Below, piece after piece: positions 17,133-25,067 of a stretch of DNA of 32,993 bases. Origin of the DNA: Nitrospira sp. (GTDB lineage: Bacteria; Nitrospirota; Nitrospiria; Nitrospirales; Nitrospiraceae); NCBI GenBank assembly GCA_029865345.1, contig JAOUHD010000017.1:1-32993 (forward strand). Reading direction: 5' to 3'. Position numbers and translations under genes: made by a program. The notes beneath the pieces were generated by a model. The model ran no database searches. It saw only the letters and a program-made list of their open reading frames with translations, and was not told the origin of the DNA. How positions within the stretch are numbered: position 1 is the first letter of the stretch; each line of letters opens with the position of its first letter.

Positions 17133-18079
17133 GACTGAATAGGGAGCGAGGATTCGTGTGCAGCCAAGACGTCGTTTAACATCTCGATGAGTGGAAGAGA
17201 GTCGTTCAGCATGGGCATGCGCTCAAGGTGTAGGCCTCTGTTCATCGCCAGCTGCTTGAGTTCGATGTCGATGTCGAAGAGTGTTTCTACATGGTCGCAG
17301 ACAAAGCCGATAGGCGCCACCAGCACATACCGGTGTCCCGCCAGCTGGATGGTTTCCAACATTGATTCCACGGTGGGTCCAAGCCAGGGTTCGTTTGATC
17401 GTCCCTGACTTTGATAGGCAAAGTAAGTCGGTCGGTTCCCCAAATGTTGTGTGACCGCCTCGACCGTGCCTTTGACCTCGTCAGGATAGGGATCCTTCAT
17501 GGCCACGATCCGTTCCGGCAGACTATGCGCAGTAAACAGTACCGGCACGGTTGCTCGCACATCGGCAGGAAACTTCTGAAGACCTTGCTGGATACTCTCA
17601 ACCAGAGCCGCAATCAGTTTAGGATGTTGGTTCCAACTCCCGAGATAGGTGACGGGGGTACCGTCCTCCAACCCAGCACGAGCCTCTTCGACCTTCTTCC
17701 GATAGGCGCCGGTGCTGAGTGAGGACTGTTGCGGCGCCATACAAACCCCGATGATCTGTTCCGGCGATTCTTTCAGTAACTCGGCATACGTTTCTTTAAT
17801 AAAAGGATGCCAATGCCGCAACCCGACATACACTCGGTATCGGCCAGTCCTCGAACAATTCAGCTGTTGTTCTAGTTTCTTTGCCACTTCGTGGGTAATA
17901 CCGACAGCAGGCGATTTCCCACCGGTTGCTCGGTACCGTTCACGAATCTCTTCGACCAACTCAGGGGGCGTCGGTCGGCCACCACGAACATCGAGCAAAA
18001 ACGGCTCGACGTTCTCCAGACAATCAGGCCCACCCATCGCCATGAGGAGAATTGCCGTGGGATGCTCCGTCGTCGCCAT
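17129..18079 (-). CDS. hemH: Ferrochelatase
   Basis: Ferrochelatase inserts ferrous iron into protoporphyrin IX as the last step of haem synthesis. The 316-residue protein has the metal-binding His185 in FTAHSLPERI, the QSQGRSNEPWLGP segment (223-234) and the family signature GFVCDHVETLFDID (258-271) with catalytic Glu265. No C-terminal iron-sulfur cluster cysteines are present. The ATG at 18079 is preferred because AAGGA lies about six bases before it; an in-frame ATG at 18109 lacks such a site. It lies 80 bases after hemE and overlaps hemG by four bases. Confidence 0.95.
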   Translation of the reverse strand: MATTEHPTAILLMAMGGPDCLENVEPFLLDVRGGRPTPPELVEEIRERYRATGGKSPAVGITHEVAKKLEQQLNCSRTGRYRVYVGLRHWHPFIKETYAELLKESPEQIIGVCMAPQQSSLSTGAYRKKVEEARAGLEDGTPVTYLGSWNQHPKLIAALVESIQQGLQKFPADVRATVPVLFTAHSLPERIVAMKDPYPDEVKGTVEAVTQHLGNRPTYFAYQSQGRSNEPWLGPTVESMLETIQLAGHRYVLVAPIGFVCDHVETLFDIDIELKQLAMNRGLHLERMPMLNDSLPLIEMLNDVLAAHESSLPIQS

Positions 18080-18159
18080 GCCATTCCTTATGAATTCATC
18101 AACGGTCACATGGGATTCAGAGGCCGCTGCCGCCCTCTGTGCAAATCGATTGAAACGCG

Positions 18160-19185
18160 TTAGCGTTGACTAAGTTTGTGCACCATATCGATCGTGGCAG
18201 CGACATGGTCGACAGGTGTCGTGGGCAGGATGCCGTGACCGAGGTTGAAAATGTGCCCGAGACGTCCCCCGGCTCGTCGCAAGATATCTTCTACACGGCG
18301 TTCGATTTCGTGGAGCGGCGCAAACAGGACGAGCGGGTCCAGATTGCCCTGGACGGCGCGATCATGCCCAACCATCGACCAGGCCTCGTCCAGATGAACC
18401 CGCCAGTCGATCCCGATGACATCGCCACCTGCCTCGCGCATCTGCCCAAGAATGGCCGTCGTGCCGGTGCCGAAATGAATCATCGGCACACCTTCCCGCT
18501 TGAGCCCATCAAAAATCCGCTGGACGTGCGGCTTCACATATTCGGCATAATCACCGGCCGAGAGACAGCCGACCCAACTATCGAAGAGCTGAATCGCTTG
18601 AGCCCCTGCTTTGATCTGTCGCCGGAGATATCCGGTGAGCACAGAAACAAATTTGTCCATGAGGCGATGCCAGGCTGTGGGATCGCCATACATCATCTGT
18701 TTGGTGTGCAGATAGTTGCGGGACCCTCCGCCCTCAATAGCGTAGCTGGCCAGCGTAAACGGCGCACCGGCAAAGCCAATTAGCGGCACCCGCCCATTCA
18801 GAGCCCGTCGCGTTTGGCGAATAGCTTCGGCCACATAGTCAAGTTCATCGCCATCGATCACCTTGAGTCGATCCACAGCCGCTCGGTCACGAACCGGGTT
18901 GTGGATGACCGGTCCTTCGCCCTCCGCAAATTCAAGATTGAGCCCCATTGGCTCTAACGGCAGCAGAATGTCGGCAAAAATGATTGCAGCATCCAAGGGA
19001 AATCGATCAATTGGCTGAAGGGTGACTTGGGCTGCAAGCTCGGGAGTTTTGCACATCTCGAGGATCGAATGCTTCGCGCGCAACGTCCGATACTCGGACA
19101 TATAGCGACCAGCCTGGCGCATAAACCACACGGGTGTGCAATCGACAGGTTCGCGGCGACAGGCTTTAAGAAATCGTTCATTCAT
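18160..19185 (-). CDS. hemE: Uroporphyrinogen III decarboxylase
   Basis: HemE removes four acetate carboxyl groups from uroporphyrinogen III to give coproporphyrinogen III. The 341-residue protein shows both family signatures: PVWFMRQAGRYMSEYR (18-33) and GFAGAPFTLASYAIEGG (about 137-153). It also has the catalytic aspartate in the region FADILLPLEPMG. The start is certain from the family N-terminus MNERFLKAC. No ribosome binding site precedes it; the leader reads as anti-Shine-Dalgarno (CCTCC), and a near-consensus promoter ends nine bases before the ATG. It is the first gene of the haem operon. Confidence 0.97.
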   Translation of the reverse strand: MNERFLKACRREPVDCTPVWFMRQAGRYMSEYRTLRAKHSILEMCKTPELAAQVTLQPIDRFPLDAAIIFADILLPLEPMGLNLEFAEGEGPVIHNPVRDRAAVDRLKVIDGDELDYVAEAIRQTRRALNGRVPLIGFAGAPFTLASYAIEGGGSRNYLHTKQMMYGDPTAWHRLMDKFVSVLTGYLRRQIKAGAQAIQLFDSWVGCLSAGDYAEYVKPHVQRIFDGLKREGVPMIHFGTGTTAILGQMREAGGDVIGIDWRVHLDEAWSMVGHDRAVQGNLDPLVLFAPLHEIERRVEDILRRAGGRLGHIFNLGHGILPTTPVDHVAATIDMVHKLSQR

Positions 19186-19194
19186 AGTGGAGGC

Positions 19195-19224
19195 ATTTTA
19201 GAGACGCACGAGGAGCGCTGTCAA
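19195..19224 (-). promoter_or_regulatory. Near-consensus sigma-70 promoter directly at the hemE start
   Basis: On the minus strand TTGACA (perfect) and TAAAAT (five of six) are 18 bases apart. The predicted start of transcription lies near 19188, about three bases before the hemE ATG, so the transcript would be leaderless or nearly so. Confidence 0.65.
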
Positions 19225-19329
19225 ACAGACAAGCGCACCTCCACTTTTTCCTGAAGACTTGTCCAAATATGTAGACAGCGATCGCCAGTCCGGTACAATC
19301 AATCCGGCGGAAACCACGCAAAATCTGAT

Positions 19330-19358
19330 TTCACTTTTATGACGGTCTTATGTATAAT
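19330..19358 (+). promoter_or_regulatory. Putative promoter of the desaturase gene
   Basis: A perfect TATAAT preceded by TG two bases upstream (extended -10) lies 112 bases before the start codon. A weak TTCACT is found 17 bases upstream. The rest of the 285-base gap between hemE and this gene shows nothing else. Confidence 0.5.
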
Positions 19359-19470
19359 GACTCCCTATCCCTAGCCTATTCGGGACGATCATTCAGCTTA
19401 ATTGGGACCCCGGCTCCCTGTCTCCCACCACAGTGACGTTGCCGATCCCCCGACCTACGAGGAGAATTGT

Positions 19471-20526
19471 ATGTCCGACGCGCAATCACTACACTCGACT
19501 AAAGCCCCGGATGCCTGGTATTCCGTCCTACGCTGGTTTGACTCTTGGGCGGGCCTTGAGCACACGAAAGTAGAGGGGCCACCCAAGGTAGACTGGATTC
19601 GTAGCATTCCCTTCCTTGCCGTACATCTGATGTGTTTGGGAGTCATTTGGGTAGGCTGGAGTTGGACCGCTGTGGCTATCGCGGTCGCCTTCTATTATGT
19701 CCGCATGTTTGCCATCACCGGCTGGTACCATCGCTACTTCTCACATCGGACGTTCAAGACCTCCCGGACCGTCCAGTTTCTCTTTGCCCTGTTAGGCGGC
19801 TCCTGTGCGCAACGCGGCCCCTTGTGGTGGGCCGGCCATCATCGCCATCACCACATTTATTCCGATACACCGGAAGATGTGCACTCCCCACGCCAGGGAG
19901 GATTTCTCTGGTCGCACATGGGTTGGATTATGTCGCAAACATTTTACGCACCGCGCCTCAAAGGAATCGCGGACTTCGCCAAGTTTCCGGAGCTGCGGTT
20001 TCTCGACCGGTTTGATGTTCTGATGCCGACCATTGCGGGATTTGGGATGTTCGGTCTCGGTCAATTACTAGAAGCCTACGCACCCGGACTCGGCACGAAT
20101 GGCCCTCAGATGCTGATTTGGGGATTTTTCATCTCGACCGTTGCACTGGTTCACGGTACCTGCACGATCAATTCCCTCTCCCATGTGTATGGGTCACAGC
20201 GCTATGTCACCGGCGACGACAGCCGAAATAACTTCTTTCTGGCCATGATTACCATGGGAGAAGGCTGGCACAACAACCACCACTACTATCCGGCTTCGAC
20301 CAGACAAGGCTTTTACTGGTGGGAAATCGACATGACCTACTACTGCCTCAAGGCGCTTGAGTGGATGGGGTTGGTCTGGGATATCCGCGGTGTCCCGGAA
20401 TATGTGCGTGAAGGAAAAACCAGGCAGGATTCAGACCGCAGCGTGCTCAAAAAGAAGATCGACGCAGCCGTGAAAGCCACGGAGCTTCCAGACCCTCAGC
20501 CTGAACTTGAGCTGACCCCTCGCTAG
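19471..20526 (+). CDS. Acyl-CoA/acyl-lipid desaturase, stearoyl-CoA desaturase-like
   Basis: This 351-residue integral membrane di-iron enzyme introduces a double bond into fatty acyl chains. The three histidine boxes are HRYFSH (87-92), HHRHHH (123-128) and HNNHH (267-271). Hydrophobic segments occur near 45-80, 102-112, 183-202 and 212-230. It resembles the bacterial delta-9 acyl-CoA desaturase family; the position of the double bond cannot be predicted. The ATG at 19471 is chosen because GAGGAGA lies six bases before it. Cultivated Nitrospira have characteristic monounsaturated C16 lipids, so a lipid role would fit if the host guess is right. Confidence 0.92.
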   Translation: MSDAQSLHSTKAPDAWYSVLRWFDSWAGLEHTKVEGPPKVDWIRSIPFLAVHLMCLGVIWVGWSWTAVAIAVAFYYVRMFAITGWYHRYFSHRTFKTSRTVQFLFALLGGSCAQRGPLWWAGHHRHHHIYSDTPEDVHSPRQGGFLWSHMGWIMSQTFYAPRLKGIADFAKFPELRFLDRFDVLMPTIAGFGMFGLGQLLEAYAPGLGTNGPQMLIWGFFISTVALVHGTCTINSLSHVYGSQRYVTGDDSRNNFFLAMITMGEGWHNNHHYYPASTRQGFYWWEIDMTYYCLKALEWMGLVWDIRGVPEYVREGKTRQDSDRSVLKKKIDAAVKATELPDPQPELELTPR

Positions 20527-20993
20527 ACCAAGTCAGCACTGTCACTAGACCTTGGCTGATCAGACCTGTGATCAGCTAAGGTCTTTCGAATTCGTTGGCT
20601 TTCTCCATCAATTGCCTTTCGCTCCTCATCGGATAACACCCACGCCTCACCAGAGCTCAGCTCGAAACGATAGTGGTCCTTTCTGAGCGTAAACCACTCG
20701 ACGTAGGGATGCGGCTCCAGATTGGGGTGCGGATCCAGCGAAATGAGATTCACCGTTCCAACCTGCGGATTCGCCATGTCGCCGATGACCTGTCCAGCCA
20801 TATCGTCATCTTCAAACCGATTATTGCGGAATCGAATCACCTCTCCTGCAATATCCGGCTTAAAATTGCCGCGCAAATAAAAATCCACCGGCCCGATCAC
20901 GGCAAAGACAACCTGACCCACAACCATCCCTTCAACGCGGTTATCTAAAAATCCTTCGCGAACCCACCGTCCATTCCCAAATTTTTGCGCCAT
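20523..20993 (-). CDS. Hypothetical protein
   Basis: The 156-residue soluble protein is not recognised. Its middle part is probably beta-rich and carries runs such as VVGQVVFAVIGPVDFYLRG. A conserved-looking block includes DPHPNLEPHPYVEWF. The C-terminal 30 residues are charged and helical. The start at 20993 is clear: AAGGAGGAG lies five to seven bases before the ATG, and the open frame upstream of it is only the shadow of the transporter gene. The last codons overlap a strong hairpin at 20547-20584 and the stop nearly touches that of the convergent desaturase gene. Confidence 0.7.
   Translation of the reverse strand: MAQKFGNGRWVREGFLDNRVEGMVVGQVVFAVIGPVDFYLRGNFKPDIAGEVIRFRNNRFEDDDMAGQVIGDMANPQVGTVNLISLDPHPNLEPHPYVEWFTLRKDHYRFELSSGEAWVLSDEERKAIDGESQRIRKTLADHRSDQPRSSDSADLV
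20547..20584. terminator. 16-bp hairpin downstream of the desaturase gene
   Basis: AGACCTTGGCTGATCA pairs with TGATCAGCTAAGGTCT around a six-base loop, with a single G-T pair. It follows the desaturase stop by about 20 bases and is a likely terminator for that gene. It lies inside the last codons of the convergent gene. Confidence 0.6.
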
Positions 20994-21016
20994 ACAACTC
21001 CTCCTTATACAAACGA

Positions 21017-21841
21017 TCAACCACCGAACGCTCCGATCACCACCGCCAACAAGATCAGCGCGCTCCCAATCCACCCTTGAGTATCCAACATCTCGCCCAG
21101 AAAGTACCAGGACAACCAGGCCGCGTAGGCCGGTTCTGACGCAAACAATAACGCCACCTGCTGCGCCGGCACCTGCTGCTGTGCCCACATCTGAACAGCA
21201 AAAGCCAGTGTCGCAAGTACGCCGGTCACTCCAAGACCAATCAGCAAGACAGCCGTTGGCGAAAAAGCGCTTGCGCTTGCCTCCTCCCACCAGGGAGCCG
21301 GAAGAAACAGCACCGTCATCGCCACCATCTGCCACACCAGCAATGATGGCGCATCGAATTGACGTGTGAACCGTTCGAGACAAATGATGTGTCCCGCGAA
21401 GGCAGCGGCGCACCCAATCGTCATGAGATCACCCAGGTTCATAGAGGTGCTCGGCTTCACTAACAACCAGAGTCCAACCAACGCAATTGCCGTGGCGAAC
21501 ACCACCCGTCGGTCGATCCGCATCAGGATCAAAGGAACAAAAATTACGTAGAGTGCCGTCAGAAAGGCCGAACTGGACGCAGTCGTATGCTGAAGTCCGA
21601 CCGTTTGCAATAAGTAGCCAAGAAAGAGGAAGACCGTGGTGAGCGCGCTCGCCATGAGCAGAGCACGATCGTGATGCAGTCGATGGCGACTCACTGCAAA
21701 CCATAACAAGATCAGTAGAGTGCCCAGGAAGAATCTAAGCAACAGGAAGGAAAGTGGCGAGATCTGTTCAAGCGCGGCCTTGGTAGCAGGAAAGGTGGCG
21801 CCCCAAATGACGGTGGTTAGGAGAAGGGCAAGTCGCGGCAT
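21017..21841 (-). CDS. EamA/DMT-family transporter
   Basis: The 274-residue protein has about ten hydrophobic helices in two repeats of five, the EamA layout. The first repeat opens with LLLTTVIWGATFPATKAAL and the second contains LVWQMVAMTVLFLPAPWWEE. DMT-family members export or import small metabolites; the substrate cannot be told. The ATG at 21841 is chosen; a TTG two codons upstream is the alternative, and neither has a ribosome binding site. It lies 23 bases upstream of the 20523-20993 gene on the same strand and may share its transcript. Confidence 0.85.
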   Translation of the reverse strand: MPRLALLLTTVIWGATFPATKAALEQISPLSFLLLRFFLGTLLILLWFAVSRHRLHHDRALLMASALTTVFLFLGYLLQTVGLQHTTASSSAFLTALYVIFVPLILMRIDRRVVFATAIALVGLWLLVKPSTSMNLGDLMTIGCAAAFAGHIICLERFTRQFDAPSLLVWQMVAMTVLFLPAPWWEEASASAFSPTAVLLIGLGVTGVLATLAFAVQMWAQQQVPAQQVALLFASEPAYAAWLSWYFLGEMLDTQGWIGSALILLAVVIGAFGG

Positions 21842-21862
21842 AGTCAATGTTGAATGATCACT

Positions 21863-21901
21863 TATGAATGTTGAACGGACCCGAACAGGTCAGCATTCAT
21901 A
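21863..21901. repeat. Inverted repeat between two minus-strand genes
   Basis: TATGAATG and CATTCATA form a perfect 8-bp inverted repeat with a 23-base loop, upstream of the DMT transporter gene. It may be an operator or a weak terminator of the small upstream gene. Confidence 0.25.
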
Positions 21902-21925
21902 GTAACCATTCACCATCGCACACCT

Positions 21926-22129
21926 TTATGGTCTGCACAGAGGACACAGCCGGTCTCGATTGACTCCAGCCTGTTCCATGGCACGGAGCGCCCGCTCTTT
22001 ATCGGGATAGTCGAACCATCCCCCTTCCCAAAAATCGCTGGACGTTGAGACGGACGGTACTTCCGAGCACCGGTCTCGGTGAAGCGTCACACGATCGATC
22101 GAGCGGGCAATGTGAACCCAGTAGATCAT
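21926..22129 (-). CDS. Small hypothetical protein with terminal cysteines
   Basis: The 67-residue protein has Cys21 in LHRDRC and a C-terminal CPLC, separated by a tryptophan- and glycine-containing segment (WEGGWFDYPDKERAL). The pattern suggests a small metal-binding fold, with the A-A helix before the last cysteine pair. No ribosome binding site is visible, so the start is uncertain. Function is unknown. Confidence 0.5.
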   Translation of the reverse strand: MIYWVHIARSIDRVTLHRDRCSEVPSVSTSSDFWEGGWFDYPDKERALRAMEQAGVNRDRLCPLCRP

Positions 22130-22209
22130 GCTGACCAGCGAGGGGTAAAGGGTGAGTAGTAAGGAGCTTTCACAACTGGATCACGCCTTACTCCTGACCC
22201 ATGACCAGT

Positions 22210-22386
22210 TCATGCGAGGAGTTGCCACTCATCCTTCTCGATGAAGCACTTCACGCCGGTCTGCAACTTCTTGACGTCGTCTTTTTCGAAGAGCCTCATG
22301 TAGCGCTCGATTCGATCCTCGTCATCGATTCGTTCTTCTTGCATCATACCGTTATTGCCTTTGTACCGTCGAATCAGCACTGACAT
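22210..22386 (-). CDS. Small hypothetical protein (58 aa)
   Basis: The 58-residue protein is strongly charged, with a central acidic helix (EERIDDEDRIERYMRLFEKDD) and a C-terminal KCFIEKDEWQLL. It is not recognised. AAGGAGGG lies six bases before the ATG, which makes the gene credible despite its size; the upstream part of the frame is not needed. Confidence 0.6.
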   Translation of the reverse strand: MSVLIRRYKGNNGMMQEERIDDEDRIERYMRLFEKDDVKKLQTGVKCFIEKDEWQLLA

Positions 22387-22548
22387 TGAAGCCCTCCTTA
22401 TGAAGCTGGCAGTTTGGTTGCCTATGTTGCTAGAATAAACGTGTCGTTGTGAGCCGGTCAAGATCGCTTGGGAGAGGTCAGCTTGTCAAGCCCAGGACCG
22501 AGCTCCGCGTGAGATCTCTACCTAGAGACACAGAAAGGATCTAATTCC

Positions 22549-22863
22549 GTGCCCCTCTACGAGTACCGTTGTGGACAGTGCGAGAAACAATTCGAAACCA
22601 CTCAGTCCGTGTATGCCAGGGTCGAAGACACGGAATGCCCATTTTGTCAGGCCCGTCAGGCAACCCGACTCATGTCTTCATTTACGTCTACTGTCGTCGG
22701 CGATCGCAAGCCAGGCTTTACTGAGCTGAAAGCCAAGGCTATGAACGAGGAACGGATGCAGCGCTTCGCCAAGTTGCCGCCGCTGAATGCCATGCGCACT
22801 ATGCCACCGCCGAACGTCACATCAGAATCAGATCCCACACCAACAGAAGGATCAACTTCTTGA
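22549..22863 (+). CDS. FmdB-family zinc ribbon protein
   Basis: The 104-residue protein starts with PLYEYRCGQCEKQFE and continues with CPFCQ, the CxxC-CxxC zinc ribbon of the FmdB family of putative regulatory proteins. The C-terminal half is low-complexity, with methionine- and proline-rich stretches. It starts with GTG, supported by AAGGA nine to ten bases upstream. FmdB was first linked to regulation of molybdenum formylmethanofuran dehydrogenase, but in most bacteria its role is unknown. Confidence 0.85.
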   Translation: MPLYEYRCGQCEKQFETTQSVYARVEDTECPFCQARQATRLMSSFTSTVVGDRKPGFTELKAKAMNEERMQRFAKLPPLNAMRTMPPPNVTSESDPTPTEGSTS

Positions 22864-22918
22864 GTAGCCACTCCCAGTGCCTGGTCAGTCGTCACCTCCT
22901 GTGGGAACAGGCGACTCG

Positions 22919-23740
22919 ATGACCGTGGGACGGTTCGTAACCGGGCTGCTCGTCGGACTGATCTTCTGTGTATCCTATGCCGACACCTTCGCTCAAACAG
23001 CTGGAAGCCTCGTCATTGCCGGCGACGGACCGGAGCAAAGGACCATCGAGACCTTGGCTCGAGCCTTTGAAAAAGCCAATCCCCGTGCCTATGTCGACAT
23101 CCTGTGGGACGAAAATTCCAAGCCGTTGCAATTAGTCACAACAGGCCAGGCCCAGATTGCCGTCACGGGGGCCGAAGATCCCGCTTTCACGACGACTCAG
23201 ATAGGTTGGGATGGAATCGGCATTTTAGTCCATTTATCGAACTTCACCAAAGAAGTGACGAAGCAGCAAGTTGCCAACATTTTTTCGGGAAAGATCAAGG
23301 AGTGGTCGGAACTGGGTGGACCGGAGACGAAGATTCTGCTGATCGACAGGCCACGCAACCAGAACATTCGGGACACCTTCGAAAGCCAACTCGGGATTAC
23401 GGGCAAAATCGCTGAGGCCGCCAAAGTACTCGGCGGAGATGATGTCGTCGTGAGGACCGTCGTTGGCACCCTGCCACCCCTCTCTGCAGTTGCCTATATT
23501 TCGCTGAGTACCAGCCTCTCAGCCGTCTCAGACGGCGTCGCTGTTCGCTTACTGCCGTTGGATAAGGTTGAGCCGGAAACGCCAACCGTGAAAGACGGCC
23601 GCTACAGCCTTCGTCGCCCGCTGCTGCTGCTTTCCAAAAAAGAACCGAATGCCTTGGTAGAGGCCTTTTCAACATTTGCGCTCTCCCCTCCCGGACAAAC
23701 GATTATCGGAGACATCTATGTTCCGATGCCGAAGAAATAG
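22919..23740 (+). CDS. PstS-like periplasmic substrate-binding protein
   Basis: The 273-residue protein has a signal peptide (about residues 1-25) and a type II periplasmic-binding fold of the PBP-like/PstS-like family. Family segments are the opening GSLVIAGDGPEQRTIE and the region GWDGIGILVHLSNFTKEVTK, followed by VANIFSGKIKEWSELGG, typical of phosphate-binding-like proteins. The ATG at 22919 is chosen because it puts the signal peptide at the N-terminus; a GTG at 22877 is possible. No membrane permease or ATPase gene accompanies it, so it may act in sensing or signalling rather than in transport. Confidence 0.8.
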   Translation: MTVGRFVTGLLVGLIFCVSYADTFAQTAGSLVIAGDGPEQRTIETLARAFEKANPRAYVDILWDENSKPLQLVTTGQAQIAVTGAEDPAFTTTQIGWDGIGILVHLSNFTKEVTKQQVANIFSGKIKEWSELGGPETKILLIDRPRNQNIRDTFESQLGITGKIAEAAKVLGGDDVVVRTVVGTLPPLSAVAYISLSTSLSAVSDGVAVRLLPLDKVEPETPTVKDGRYSLRRPLLLLSKKEPNALVEAFSTFALSPPGQTIIGDIYVPMPKK

Positions 23741-23762
23741 TTCTTCATCGAAGGAGGTCACG

Positions 23763-24215
23763 ATGGCTCCCCACTTCCTGATGCCCTTCCTGATAGTCTC
23801 GTTGTTTGGGCTCGCCTACCTCCCCATACCCTCCCTTGCCGAAGAGGGAGTGATCGTCGACGGAGCGGGCTACACGCTGCACGACACAGAATCGATCAAG
23901 GGGCACGACGAACAGAAAGTCGCGAAGGACCCCGTCTGCGATAGCAGCAGAAAGCCAAAGATCATGCGTGTGGAACCGGACGAAGCCAAGCCGGGGCAAA
24001 CAGTCACGATTAAAGGGGAGCACTTTGGAACCAGAGATTGCTTCCGCGGCGTAGCATTCAGTGCAGCCGGATCCAGCAAGATTGACTACACGTTTGTGAA
24101 CGACACGACCGTCGAAGCGACGGTTCCAGAGATCCAGCCCGGCATGTCATTCATTGATGTCGTGGCCAGCGGAGGGAACGCCCGCTCGAAAGCCTTTTTG
24201 GTACAGGCCAGATAG
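23763..24215 (+). CDS. Secreted IPT/TIG-domain protein
   Basis: The 150-residue protein has a signal peptide (about 1-26) and one IPT/TIG immunoglobulin-like domain (about 65-148). The domain opens with KIMRVEPDEAKPGQTVTIKGEHFG. Cys59 and Cys93 could form a disulfide bond. TIG domains mediate protein or carbohydrate contacts at the cell surface. The start is fixed by a perfect AAGGAGGT six bases upstream. It begins 23 bases after the PstS-like gene and probably shares its message. Confidence 0.8.
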   Translation: MAPHFLMPFLIVSLFGLAYLPIPSLAEEGVIVDGAGYTLHDTESIKGHDEQKVAKDPVCDSSRKPKIMRVEPDEAKPGQTVTIKGEHFGTRDCFRGVAFSAAGSSKIDYTFVNDTTVEATVPEIQPGMSFIDVVASGGNARSKAFLVQAR

Positions 24216-24288
24216 CAACTCGACTATAGTATCTCGCGTCATGTATCTTATACGTAGAGAATGTATTGTCTATCTGGGAGTGCATCTC

Positions 24289-24663
24289 ATGCAAACTTTC
24301 TGGTGCCAACGAGCCATCCCGGTCGCACTCCTTATCGCAGCCCTTTCCATGTCCCTGCCAGCTGCAGCAACCCCACCCATCAAAGAACGACTTCCCCTAA
24401 CACTCAGCGGATCCGGTTGTGACAGTAAAGAAACTCAGATGACGACCGTCTTGCAGGGCATTCCCGGCGTTACCGGCATCTACTTCAACCGTGTCCCAAA
24501 CCATGTCCTTGTCGACATTGCCACCGGCACCACGAACGCAGCGGATGTCATCAAGCGCGTCAACGCTGCCGCTGCCTCATGGCAATGCAAGGTGGAGTTC
24601 ATAGAAGGATGTATTTCGGCCTCCATGCCCACAGCATCAGCCGCCCCGCACCATAGTGAGTAG
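24289..24663 (+). CDS. Exported HMA-like protein with a single binding cysteine
   Basis: The 124-residue protein has a signal peptide (about 1-27) and a domain whose pattern follows the beta-alpha-beta heavy-metal-associated fold: GSGCDSKETQMTTVLQGIPGV is followed by the hydrophobic strands YFNRV and NHVLVDI. The family motif MxCxxC is reduced to one cysteine, Cys44. Two further cysteines (Cys100, Cys108) lie near the end. GGGAG lies about nine bases before the ATG. It could chaperone a metal in the periplasm, or have lost binding; the assignment rests on pattern only. Confidence 0.6.
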   Translation: MQTFWCQRAIPVALLIAALSMSLPAAATPPIKERLPLTLSGSGCDSKETQMTTVLQGIPGVTGIYFNRVPNHVLVDIATGTTNAADVIKRVNAAAASWQCKVEFIEGCISASMPTASAAPHHSE

Positions 24664-24690
24664 TGGCGCATGTCCCGGTCGAAAAATGCT

Positions 24691-24975
24691 CTACCTGATC
24701 AGTTCCACAAGACCGTAGACCTCCTGCTGCTTACCTGCCAAGCTGAGCTCACCTTGAACGACGGCCATCGAGAACCCGCCAATCGCCAAGTTCCAGATGC
24801 TGCTCCTCGTGACTTGTTTGAGATTCAGCGTAGCCGTCCCCTGTGGCCCCGTCCAGGTGATACGCCAGGCAGTCGACCAGCGATACAAGCCCCAGACTAG
24901 CTCTCGATCAAACACCTCAACTTTCAAATCATTCATGGCGTCGGTTGTCTCGCTGAAGGTGACAAATCCATCCAC
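24691..24975 (-). CDS. Possible small protein or gene fragment
   Basis: This frame encodes about 94 residues from a GTG start, and stays open about 19 codons further up without a start codon. The translation is rich in aromatic residues and looks beta-stranded (for example WGLYRWSTAWRITWTGPQG). It resembles no family I know. It lies between an exported-protein gene and the regulator at 25068 on the other strand. It could be an intact small gene, the 3' remnant of a decayed one, or chance. Confidence 0.35.
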   Translation of the reverse strand: MDGFVTFSETTDAMNDLKVEVFDRELVWGLYRWSTAWRITWTGPQGTATLNLKQVTRSSIWNLAIGGFSMAVVQGELSLAGKQQEVYGLVELIR

Positions 24976-25023
24976 GAAACCTGTCAGCGATGCCAGAGCA
25001 GCGTACGCCTTACAAGTGCTAGC

Positions 25024-25033
25024 AAGTATACTT
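25024..25033. promoter_or_regulatory. AT-rich palindrome upstream of the XRE-PBP regulator
   Basis: AAGTATACTT is a perfect palindrome 35 bases before the regulator start. It overlaps the place of a -35 element for a TAAAAT at 25048-25053. Such a site could serve autoregulation. The match is short. Confidence 0.3.
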
Positions 25034-25067
25034 TACATATGACAGCTTAAAATGCTAAATAGTAACC

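Noticed and set aside
20994..21413. N-terminal extension of the 20523-20993 protein
   Set aside because: This part overlaps the DMT transporter gene in another frame and reads as low-complexity glycine-rich sequence; a perfect ribosome binding site marks the real start at 20993.
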